The notes below the pieces were generated by a model. The model saw only the letters and a program-made list of their open reading frames with translations, searched no databases and was not told where the DNA came from. From Firmicutes bacterium UBA3914 (GTDB taxonomy: Bacteria > Bacillota > Limnochordia > Darwinibacteriales > Darwinibacteriaceae), in contig DGEY01000102.1 in assembly GCA_002391385.1 (NCBI GenBank), positions 6,489-20,261 on the forward strand: a DNA stretch of 13,773 nt, written 5' to 3'. The first letter of the stretch is position 1. Each line of letters begins with the position of its first letter. Below are positions 1-7,070 of this stretch, one piece after another. Position numbers and translations under genes: made by a program.

Positions 1-280
1 GCTTGGCCCGCTTCAGCACCAAGACTTCATCAAAGGATGAACCGAGGTGCAGAGCCAGCCCGTCCACTACTTCCAGAATATCTGCCAGCTCTTCCAGGCT
101 TCTGCCGCTCTCCGTGAATTCCACAAACTCTTCCTGCAGCTTCTCCTCCAAACCGGAAAGCAGCTCCTCTCCACTCACCGCGGAAAAGCGGCACTGCTTC
201 CCTTTACTTTGAATGATCTCGGGGATGCGGTCGCGTACGATCTTGTTGTAGGTAGGTATGGTAATCCCCCTCTCAGTCAC
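1..280 (-). CDS. MazG-like noncanonical NTP pyrophosphohydrolase (COG4997-like), 3' end cut by window edge
   Basis: Probable house-cleaning nucleotide pyrophosphohydrolase of the all-alpha MazG superfamily, which hydrolyses NTPs (often damaged or noncanonical ones) to NMP and pyrophosphate in the cytoplasm. The 93 visible codons include the hallmark start PTYNKIVRDRIPEII, then the acidic helix EEKLQEEFVEF and the second helix ELADILEVVDGL, whose Glu/Asp residues form the Mg-binding EExxE...ExxD pattern of the family. The C-terminus lies outside the window. The frame opens at a GTG (278-280) that overlaps the end of the helicase gene by 8 bp, which implies translational coupling. That GTG has only a weak ribosome site. 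A GAGGGGG tract sits six bases before an ATA codon directly ahead of the conserved PTYNK, so the true start is uncertain. Family assignment is by motif recognition; the natural substrate cannot be deduced. Confidence 0.8.
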   Translation of the reverse strand, partial: MTERGITIPTYNKIVRDRIPEIIQSKGKQCRFSAVSGEELLSGLEEKLQEEFVEFTESGRSLEELADILEVVDGLALHLGSSFDEVLVLKRAK

Positions 281-2674
281 TCTTTCTTTTGTAGAGGCGT
301 GCCACCATCAGCCTCTCTCGGTAGCGCAGAATGTCCTGAACGTGTTCGATGAGTGCCGGCGACTGCCTTTCCACGATCCCAGGGGCCAGGCGCAGCCTTC
401 TGTTGATCTGGTCATACTGGAAAAATGGTGAGCTTCTGTCCAGGAAGTGGATGGGGTTGTTTTCCGCAAGGCGCGTCCACCTTTCCAGGGGCCACTGCTG
501 GAAACCTCGGCTGGATTTATCCCGCATGTCCACATGGAAGCGGGGATCCTCGTAGTAGCGCTGCAGCGCCCTCCCGATTTCAGTACTGGACACGGACGCG
601 AGGAGCTGCCCCTCCTGGATAAAGGCGCCAATGGTGGAGATCTTGTACATCTTCGCCATGACAGTTGTCTCTAAGTCGATCAAGAACTCCTCCACATCGG
701 TGCCTAGCCATCCCTCTTCCTCAGGTGTGAGCTCGCCCAGATCCGCCAAGAATCTCAAGTAGCCTTTATGGGGCCTAAGATGGCGGGGCCGCAGGTATTC
801 CCGGGAGACAATGTCGCTCCCCACATGGACGTCCAGCCGCAGAGGCCTTCTGCCCAAATCGGCTTTCAAGCGGAAGTATTCGGTTCTCATGCGCTCAGGG
901 AGCGGGTCATACCGGCGCATTTCCTCAAAGACATCCAAGAGGCGCATGTCGAAATTGACGGTGCATCCTTCGGCCAGGTGAAGGGAGAGATCGCGAATGC
1001 GGTAAAACTGCTCCCCTTCCTCCTGGGGGTTGCGCCCTGTGAGGACCAGAGGTATGAGGTGGGCCCGCCGGTAGTTGCCGATAAAGTCCAAGACGGTGAG
1101 AAACTCCTTGTTTTCTGCCTTGCGCAGCCCCCGCCTCGGCTGCTGCAGGAAGACGGTATAGGATTCGGTGGGCCTCAGGAACATGACCAGATCAACTTCG
1201 GGGATATCCACCCCTTCGTTGAACTGATCCACAGAGAAGATCACTTCGATCTCGCGCCTGCCAAGTGCTTCCACAGCCGCTTTCCTTTCCATGGTGAAGG
1301 GCCCTTCGCCGCTGTGAACCGCTGCCGCAGAAACGCCATGCTTGCGGAAAAACTCAGCCATGAAGTTGGCATGCCTGATACCGCTGCAAAAACCCAGGGC
1401 CCGCGCGAACCGGTATTTCAAGTAGTGCTTAAGGACCAGATCACCCCGGTTGGCTATGGAAAGCGCCTTCTCCAGCTCATCAGCCACGTAGCGCCCGTTG
1501 GCCATGGGTATTTTGCTGTAATCGGTGGTGTAATCGTAATCCCGTAGTAGTGGAAGGGTACAAGATAATCCTTGTTGATGGCTTCCTGCAGATTGATCTC
1601 GTAGACCACGTTGTCTTCACAAAACTGGAAGATGTCCTGGTTATCCATGCGGAAGGGCGTCGCGGTGAGGCCCAGCAGAAAGCGGGGTTTGAAGTAGTTG
1701 ACGATGCGCTGATAGCTTGCCGCGGCCACACGGTGGTATTCATCTATGACGATGTAGTCGAAGTGGTCCGGGGGGAAATAGGCTGGGTGGAGATATTCTT
1801 CCTGGGATAGGGTCTGCACCGAGGCGAAAACCAAATCCGCATCTGTGGTTTTCTGCTGGGCGGTGAAATACCCCTTGCGCTTCTCCGGCACAACGCTGGC
1901 GAAAGTGTCCCAAGCTTGGCGCAGAATCTCCTCCCTGTGGGCTACGAACAGGACACGGCGGAACTTAGCGCTGTCAAAGGCCGCGAGGTACGTCTTCCCC
2001 ACCCCGGTGGCCATCACCACCATCCCCCGCCGGAAACCCTCGGCCCGGGAGCGTTCCAGGTAATGGAGGGCCTCAATCTGAGCGCCGCGGGGATAGGGCC
2101 TATCCACCTCCTCCTTGGCTGCAGCGCCCCGACCCAGCCAGCGGGGACGCCGCCACGAGAGGCTGTACTCCTTCAGCCATTCGTCGTCCATGGGCCGGGC
2201 CTGGGCGAAGAGACGGTCGAAATTGGCTATGAACTCTTGATAGTCCTCCGGCTCTTGCTGGGCCAGAAGGCGGTAATTCCATTCGATGCCGTCCACCAAG
2301 GCGCTCCTGGAAAGATTCGAGGAACCAACATACACTTCGCCCTGGGCGCCGCCCATGAAGATATACGTTTTGGGGTGAAAGGCCACATTGCCGGACTCAT
2401 AGATGCGGATATCCGCCTGATCAGGCAGGCCGTCTCTCAAGAGGTACAGCGCGGAAGGTTCAGTGATGTTCAGATAGCGGCTGGTGAGAATCTGCAGGGG
2501 AACGCCGCGCGCGGCCGCCTGCTGCAGGTCCGGCAGCAGTAAACGTACACCGGATTCTAGGATAAAGGACACGACGATCTTAATCTGCTCAGCCCGGGCA
2601 AAGGACTCCTTCAGACTGCTCAACAGGGACACTTGGTGGTTCGTGATTACGTTGCCCACGCCTGACCACTCCAT
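273..2674 (-). pseudogene. PLD-nuclease/superfamily-2 helicase fusion, frameshifted near 1538
   Basis: Fusion of an N-terminal phospholipase D-like nuclease domain with a DEAD/DEAH-type superfamily-2 helicase, about 800 residues if intact. Residues 1-170 are PLD-like (HPK at 100-102, GSSN at 117-120). Walker A ATGVGKT is near 222-228, the DEAH-type box DEYH at 311-314 and motif III TATP at 337-340. After the break come motif V (SVDQFNEGVDIP), a motif VI that reads QQPRRGLR instead of the usual QQLGRGLR, and a roughly 280-residue C-terminal region I cannot name. The reading frame changes at about 1535-1541. Adding one base restores a continuous GIYDYTTDYSKIP junction typical of these proteins. 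I chose the ATG at 2674 because AGAGGTAGG lies nine bases upstream; a longer frame to 2704 has a weaker site. Such proteins are usually linked to DNA repair or phage defence. Whether this gene is truly dead or mis-sequenced is open. Confidence 0.82.
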
Positions 2675-2774
2675 CGCGAGTAACCTACCTCTTGATTTCT
2701 CCATGTTCTGGCAAAACCCTTGCTGAATAGATAAGCCTCGATTTCCCCAGATCAACCTGCGAGGAACCGAGCTG

Positions 2775-2783
2775 TGGTATAAT
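2775..2783 (+). promoter_or_regulatory. extended -10 promoter of the methyltransferase gene
   Basis: TGGTATAAT is a perfect extended -10 element (TGnTATAAT). No good -35 hexamer is seen 16-18 bp upstream, which is common when the TG extension is present. Transcription would start near 2790, about 40 nt before the methyltransferase ATG. On the opposite strand TTGACA (2784-2789) abuts the same element, so divergent promoters may overlap here, but I see no convincing -10 for it. Confidence 0.6.
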
Positions 2784-2831
2784 GTCAACAGCGAAACAGA
2801 GGGCCAGCGGGAAAAGCAAGGGGGCACAAGC

Positions 2832-3422
2832 ATGGAAAGCTCCACCATCCAGTATTACAACAAAAACGCACAGACGTACTTCGAAAGCACGGTCTCCCTG
2901 GACATGGGCAAGCTCTACGAGCCGTTTTTGCAGCATCTGAAGCCTGGAGCCAAGATCCTGGATGCTGGTTGTGGTTCAGGTAGGGACAGCCTCTTTTTCA
3001 AGAACCATGGGTTCCAGGTAACCGCCTTCGATGCCTCAGAAGAGATGGTCAAGTTAGCTTCTCAGCTCCTCGGTCAAAGAGTCCTGCACATGAGTTTTGA
3101 GGATCTCGATCTGCCGGAAACGTACGACGGCATCTGGGCTTGCGCATCCCTGCTGCACGTAAAAAGAGCCGAGCTCAGAAACGTAATAGCTCGGCTCACA
3201 CAGCACCTTAACACCGGCGGCATGCTTTACATGTCCTTTAAGTATGGCGGTGGGGAATACTGGAAGGACGGCAGATACTTCCACTGCCTAGATGAGATAG
3301 GTTTGCATAAGACTATTGAACGGATCCCGGAGCTGAAGGTAGCGCAGCTTTTTGTCAGCATTGATGTTCGTTCGGACAGAACAGAAGAGCGATGGCTTAA
3401 TGCTTATCTAGTACGAGGCTAA
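2832..3422 (+). CDS. class I SAM-dependent methyltransferase (small-molecule type)
   Basis: A 196-residue cytoplasmic methyltransferase with the Rossmann-type SAM fold. Motif I is ILDAGCGSGR at residues 42-51, the acidic residue that binds the SAM ribose is Asp67 in AFDAS, and the motif IV region reads DGIWACASLLHV. It lacks the NPPY or DPPY catalytic motif of adenine or N4-cytosine DNA methyltransferases, so a small-molecule or protein substrate (TehB/UbiE-like group) is more likely than classical restriction modification. The ATG at 2832 follows an AAGGGGG ribosome site and the promoter at 2775-2783. It is transcribed divergently from the PLD-helicase gene across about 150 bp, so the two may share control. 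The exact substrate cannot be read from the sequence. Confidence 0.85.
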   Translation: MESSTIQYYNKNAQTYFESTVSLDMGKLYEPFLQHLKPGAKILDAGCGSGRDSLFFKNHGFQVTAFDASEEMVKLASQLLGQRVLHMSFEDLDLPETYDGIWACASLLHVKRAELRNVIARLTQHLNTGGMLYMSFKYGGGEYWKDGRYFHCLDEIGLHKTIERIPELKVAQLFVSIDVRSDRTEERWLNAYLVRG

Positions 3423-3502
3423 ATGTTGCAGCGCACCGATGATAACGGAGCAGAAACTCGCGGATCCGACACCTTTTTTCCAAGATGCTGCCTTCAGGCA
3501 AC

Positions 3503-3546
3503 AAAAAAGCTGCACAGCCCTGCCAGTCCCAGCTGGCGCTGGACTG
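3503..3546 (-). terminator. possible terminator after the exported-protein gene
   Basis: Just downstream of the stop at 3557, a nine-pair stem with one bulge (3524-3546) is followed on the minus strand by a second small GC-rich hairpin and a run of six T (opposite 3503-3508). The T run is about 15 nt from the larger stem, so the call is tentative. The methyltransferase gene converges on the same interval and has only a weak candidate of its own (CGGATCCG followed by a T run near 3462-3480). Confidence 0.4.
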
Positions 3547-3556
3547 TCCATCAACG

Positions 3557-4198
3557 CTACTTAAGGTTCCAGCGGTGCTCAGCTCGACCGACCATCCCGT
3601 CCACCAGAACGAACAGCTCAATGTATTCTGCTTCGCTGAAATCGCCGAAAACAAAAAGATCGTAGACTGCATCGTAGAGCGTTATTCCGAACACCGTCTG
3701 CTCTGTCACCGCCCTGCAAGAGGCCCACACATCGAAGTCTCTAAACACTTTGCCCGAAGAATCCCTGACGATAAACTCCACATTGCTGCTTTGGACATGC
3801 CCAAGGTTTGTGTCTCTCAACAACGCCAAAATCGCGATTCCCACGGCTGGGTCTATGTAGTAGTCAGCGTAAAATTCCTGCTCTGCTTCCTCGAGATCCT
3901 GGAAATAGTAATCGGCAGCCGCCATCCTTTCTGCCCAAATAACCCTGGGAGTATAGAGGCGACTCGCTGTTTCCACGAACGTTCCATCCGAGATCACTGC
4001 CGACATGGCGTTTTGGCGCAAAGCGTCACTCAGCTTCTGCCAACCGTGCTGAGCTGCATACTCGAAGTAATAGTCCCTGACCTCCTCTATGGGTCTTAGG
4101 GTCAGTTCCGTATGCTGCTGCGCGTGAACTACGAAAGCACTCCCGACCATCCCCAGCATGAGGACGAACACCAGGACAGAAGTTCTTTTCAACACCAT
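3557..4198 (-). CDS. exported protein of unknown function
   Basis: I do not recognise the family. The frame codes for 213 residues with a clear Sec signal peptide: positively charged MVLKRT, a hydrophobic core through about residue 24, and a likely signal peptidase I cut after VVHA (residue 26). There is no lipobox cysteine, so the product should be released to the periplasm or exterior. The mature part is acidic and rich in aromatic residues, with a Tyr/Asp/Glu-rich helical-looking N-terminal half and a beta-rich C-terminal half. The ATG at 4198 follows AAGGGGG at five bases; an in-frame extension to 4408 lacks a ribosome site and would bury the signal peptide. It is a single-gene unit, convergent with the methyltransferase. 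I found no convincing promoter in the 220 bp upstream. Confidence 0.75.
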   Translation of the reverse strand: MVLKRTSVLVFVLMLGMVGSAFVVHAQQHTELTLRPIEEVRDYYFEYAAQHGWQKLSDALRQNAMSAVISDGTFVETASRLYTPRVIWAERMAAADYYFQDLEEAEQEFYADYYIDPAVGIAILALLRDTNLGHVQSSNVEFIVRDSSGKVFRDFDVWASCRAVTEQTVFGITLYDAVYDLFVFGDFSEAEYIELFVLVDGMVGRAEHRWNLK

Positions 4199-4420
4199 AG
4201 ATACCCCCTTACCCCTTTTCCTTACCCCGATCACCAACGGTTGATCAGAGCTCAGCCACCACATTCGAAACACATGATATAAGCCAGGATTTTCCTTTCC
4301 ATATACAGTGTTTTCGCTCTGGAATTGGCAAATCCTGCCTGTTGAGCCAAAAGTTGTAAAAGAGCAAGACAAACGGCAGAGCACGCGGTCCGCGGGTATG
4401 GGAGGCACCTATCGGCAAGC

Positions 4421-4444
4421 AAAAAGCCCGCCTTCTCGCGGGCT
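4421..4444 (-). terminator. rho-independent terminator of the yjfB-like gene
   Basis: A perfect seven-pair stem, AGCCCGC (4425-4431) with GCGGGCT (4438-4444) and a six-base loop, is followed on the minus strand by a T run (opposite 4421-4425). It lies about 110 bp beyond the stop of the yjfB-like gene, the only minus-strand gene upstream that it could serve. Confidence 0.75.
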
Positions 4445-4552
4445 CTGTTTCTTCACGCCTCTGGGATTGAGAGATACTTCAATAAATGTGTTCTTTTTAG
4501 CGCCAGAGAGTCACCTTATTGTTTGCATAGGCAACAGCAGATCCCCATTATG

Positions 4553-4746
4553 CTATCCCCAGACATCCACGATGGAACCGAGGTGGGGCTGTGCCGACAG
4601 TTCCATGAGCTTTGTCGATTCGAGCAGCTTGGCTAGTGCGGCTCCCTGTTCTTCTAGGGCATCCTTAGCCATGACTGCCACACGGGTTCTTACTTCCAGG
4701 CTGAGCTGCTGAGCGCTGAGCGCGGTGCCAACGCAGCTATATCCAT
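4553..4746 (-). pseudogene. yjfB: YjfB-type putative motility protein, single-base frameshift
   Basis: With one base restored near 4725, this encodes about 64 residues beginning MDIAAL-TALSAQQLSLEV and continuing through KDALEEQGAALAKLLES to a PHLGSIVDV tail. That is the pattern and length of the small YjfB family of putative motility proteins found in flagellated Firmicutes. As written, the frame breaks after codon seven (TTGGCACC where TTGGGCACC would be expected), so no long open frame is visible. A ribosome site (AAGGATGGTGAG) precedes the ATG at 4746, and a good terminator follows at 4421-4444. Biochemical role unknown; the link to motility is from the family. The missing G lies in a short G run, the kind of place where sequencing slips, so the gene may be intact in the organism. 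Confidence 0.72.
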
Positions 4747-4759
4747 ACTACTCACCATC

Positions 4760-5660
4760 CTTTGCGGCCATATCCACTTACTTATACTCTCGTCCAGATT
4801 CCCCTGCTCCATAACCAACTATTGCCGCATTTCCCCAAGACGTGACAGCATGCCCAAGGAACCGCTACCCATCGGCAACCATTTCTGGCTCTTTACGGCA
4901 CCTGCAAAGAGGATGGCGCTCCCAACTTCGGGCTCTTTTGCTGGTTCAGCTGCATCTGGAAATCGGAGCTTGGTGTCATGGCCCCCATCGAGCCGACCGA
5001 GGACCGCATTCAGGCCACCGGCGTTTAGCTACTGAAGCCATACTTCCCCTCGCTGATAACTGCGGCAACACCGCGGAATACCAGGAGGGCGAAATGGATC
5101 TACCCAGCAAGACCAGCTGCCCATTTTGATGCCGGCGAAGTGTTCCTACGCCAAGTCCGCAACATACTCCCGGATGCACTGCCCACTGATGCAGGGAAAG
5201 ACCGTGGAAGAACGCCTCCAGACTACCGCGCCAGTGGGCACCACCTGCATGACTTACTTCTCCAGAAAAGGCAAGACGGTGCTGCCCTGCCTGTCCAGGA
5301 CGATGAAGTCCAACTCATTCCCCAGATTCTTCTTCCCTCCTTGATGGGATCCAGGATGCTGTCCCGCTTGGCCTATCAATCACCACGAACTCCGAGCAGA
5401 CTGGCTCCCCTAGCGGGAAAAGGCGTTCTGGTGAAACCCTTCCTTCTTGACCTTCTCTCGCGGATGCCCAGGATCTGCACGAGGCGCGTTAGGCCCCTGT
5501 TAATGGAAATCCCCTTCCGCACTTGGCAGTCAAAGCTTAGTCCACCAGCCACCGCAGCTGGCCGCCCGCCATAAACAGCTCCATGAAATCAGCACACAGG
5601 AAGCGGGGATAATACACCACGCAGGCTTTCCCACTTCGTCCTTTAGATTCTGATCAGACA
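4760..5660. other. gene-poor stretch, possibly decayed coding sequence
   Basis: About 900 bp with no reading frame I can support. The minus strand holds short protein-like pieces in different frames: 5540-5653 (contains VVYYPRFLCADFMELFMAG), another from about 5536 downward (contains GISINRGLTRLVQILG), and 5257-5319 (starts NELDFIVLDRQGS, then a stop). These pieces would fit a frameshifted, decayed minus-strand gene, but I cannot assign a family. A 144-codon plus-strand frame (5140-5574) lacks a ribosome site and looks random. No RNA gene, repeat array or insertion-sequence end was seen. Confidence 0.4.
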
Positions 5661-5665
5661 GCAAA

Positions 5666-5690
5666 GACCTCTAGCCATACGGCAGAGGTC
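5666..5690 (-). terminator. stem-loop after the FlaG-like gene, weak terminator
   Basis: GACCTCT pairs with AGAGGTC, extended inward by GCC/GGC with one bulged A, five bases beyond the FlaG-like stop. On the minus strand only TTTGCTG follows, so the T run is poor. Position and stem strength favour a terminator or an mRNA 3' end stabiliser. Confidence 0.45.
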
Positions 5691-5695
5691 CCTCT

Positions 5696-6001
5696 TCAAA
5701 CCCTTTCATCCACATACAGACCCATAAGCCTTCTCAAGCGGATCTGGTGATCAACCTGCGTGGGCGTTGGCAGCTGCTTGACAGTCTCCCCGGTGGAATT
5801 GTCCACGATGTGCGCTACATTTCCCCCCAGCTCTTTGTTGTACCTGAAGCTCACCCGGTGGTGTTCCTTCGTTCCCTGGAAGTACACATCTTCAACCTGA
5901 TCAACCTGCCTGGCAGCCACTTTGGGCACCCGGCCGGTGAGCAGATCCTCATAGCGCATCTTGCCAGCAGCAGAGGCATAAACTCCGGCAGCTATCCTCA
6001 T
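5696..6001 (-). CDS. FlaG-like flagellar protein
   Basis: About 101 residues. The C-terminal half (VSFRYNKELGG, then VDNSTGETVKQLPTP, ending RRLMGLYVDERV) matches the FlaG pattern: a beta strand, an xVxDxxTGExxxxxP core and a closing GLxVDE helix. FlaG proteins are small cytoplasmic or filament-associated factors encoded near flagellin and FliD and affect filament length. The N-terminal half (MRIAAGVYASAAGKMRYEDLL) is not typical and I do not recognise it. The start is uncertain: the ATG at 6001 has only a loose GGAG site, and the frame stays open to an ATG at 6043 with no ribosome site. A different open frame lies directly upstream (6002-6167) and could be the detached N-terminus. Nearby yjfB-like and flagellin genes support a flagellar role. 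Confidence 0.5.
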   Translation of the reverse strand: MRIAAGVYASAAGKMRYEDLLTGRVPKVAARQVDQVEDVYFQGTKEHHRVSFRYNKELGGNVAHIVDNSTGETVKQLPTPTQVDHQIRLRRLMGLYVDERV

Positions 6002-6167
6002 CTCTCTCACTGCTCCAGAACGAATTGAGATCAAGAGAACCATCTATGTATAGTCTTCGCTGCAGCTGGTCCCATTCCTGCCCGCTCAGCGGCGAAACCA
6101 GCTGAACATGCTCCCCTGGGGCAAAGCGGCGCTGCCCCACCCTTGCTGTGGACTGCCCCACTGGCAT
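6002..6167 (-). other. open frame upstream of the FlaG-like gene, possible detached N-terminus
   Basis: Fifty-five codons in a different frame from the FlaG-like gene, protein-like in composition (contains RRFAPGEHVQLVSPLSG and DQLQRRLYIDGSLDLNSF). The frame meets the FlaG-like frame at a GAGAGAGA tract (about 6003-6010); two more bases there would fuse both into one protein of about 157 residues. No ribosome site precedes its ATG at 6167 and a stop lies just upstream in frame. It could also be non-coding. Confidence 0.3.
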
Positions 6168-6235
6168 CCCTGGTTACTGGCGCTTTCAGCTGATAACTGG
6201 AGTGAGAAGCAAACAGGCGCCTCTCCTCGGGCGGA

Positions 6236-7057
6236 TCAGCCCTTGATACCTCCGAGGGTTAGGCCGCTGATGAAGTAGCGCTGGAAGAACAAAAAGAGCA
6301 CGATCGTGGGGAGCGCGCTGATGCTGGCCCCGGCCATGAGCAGGCCGTAATCGGTGAGAAACTCCGACTGGAGGGTCTGCAGTCCCACCTGCAGTGTAAA
6401 CCTGTGCCGGGAATTGAGGACGATCAGGGGCCACATGAACTGATTCCAGTTGGCCACAAAGGTAAAGATGGCCAAAACCCCCAAGGCCGGTTTGCACAGG
6501 GGCAGGATGATCCTGGTGAAGATGCCTAGTTCGCTGCAGCCATCGATGCGGGCCGCTTCCTCCAGCTCGCTCGGGAGCGTTTGGATGTACTGCCTCATTA
6601 AGAAAACGCCAAAGGTGGCTGCCATCCCCGGCAGAATCACAGCCTGGAGCTTATCTATTAAGCCAAAGCGATCCAGCATCATGAACACGGGCACCAGAGT
6701 TACCTGCTCGGGAATCATCATGGAGGCTATGAGCAGCCAAAAGAGAAAATTCCTCCCCGGAAACTGCCTCTTGGCAAAGGCGTAGCCGGCCGCAGTGTCA
6801 AACAAGACATGCCAGGCTGTGATGGCCACAGAAGTCACCGCGCTGTTTCTGATCCAGGTCAGGATGGGTGCCTGACGGAACAGGCGGCGAAAATTCACCA
6901 TAGTTATCTCTCCCGGCACCAGTGACGGCGGCATGGCCAGCACCGCTTCCCTGGGGGACAGGGCCGTGGTCAACAGCCAGTACAGCGGAAAGAGGGTAAA
7001 GCAGGCCCAGAGAAAGAGCAGGATGTATGCTGCTGTCCGAACCACCCTTTCTGTCAT
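6236..7057 (-). CDS. sugar ABC transporter permease, MalG/UgpE type
   Basis: A 273-residue integral membrane protein with about six hydrophobic segments. It carries the cytoplasmic EAA loop of binding-protein-dependent importers (EEAARIDG, then ILPLCKP, residues about 167-191), through which the permease contacts the ATPase. The family is the MalG/UgpE branch of carbohydrate uptake type 1 importers, the usual partner of a MalF/UgpA-type permease. The ATG at 7057 is chosen because GGAGGTAGGAGAA lies directly before it; an ATG at 7084 in the same frame would overlap the upstream gene. It starts 13 bp after the upstream permease and is the last gene of the operon. No clear terminator follows the stop. 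The substrate is inferred only from context. Confidence 0.92.
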   Translation of the reverse strand: MTERVVRTAAYILLFLWACFTLFPLYWLLTTALSPREAVLAMPPSLVPGEITMVNFRRLFRQAPILTWIRNSAVTSVAITAWHVLFDTAAGYAFAKRQFPGRNFLFWLLIASMMIPEQVTLVPVFMMLDRFGLIDKLQAVILPGMAATFGVFLMRQYIQTLPSELEEAARIDGCSELGIFTRIILPLCKPALGVLAIFTFVANWNQFMWPLIVLNSRHRFTLQVGLQTLQSEFLTDYGLLMAGASISALPTIVLFLFFQRYFISGLTLGGIKG

Positions 7058-7070
7058 TTCTCCTACCTCC

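Noticed and set aside
768..1547. Long plus-strand open frame of about 259 codons opposite the helicase gene
   Set aside because: It is antisense to conserved helicase motifs on the minus strand, has no ribosome site and shows no protein-family features. It is a GC-driven shadow.
1916..2542. Plus-strand open frame of about 208 codons opposite the N-terminal part of the helicase
   Set aside because: Same reasoning: opposite the Walker A and PLD motifs, with a His/Pro-rich random composition.
2675..2848. N-terminal extension of the helicase reading frame up to 2848
   Set aside because: It runs into the divergent methyltransferase gene and its promoter, and a good ribosome site supports the start at 2674.
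5254..5319. NELDFIVLDRQGS piece resembling the C-terminal end of DUF4143-type ATPases
   Set aside because: Only about 20 residues before a stop, with no Walker motif or other ATPase piece in frame nearby. Too little to name.
5140..5574. Plus-strand open frame of 144 codons in the gene-poor stretch
   Set aside because: No ribosome site, skewed Leu/Pro/Arg composition and no recognisable motif; it overlaps minus-strand protein-like pieces.
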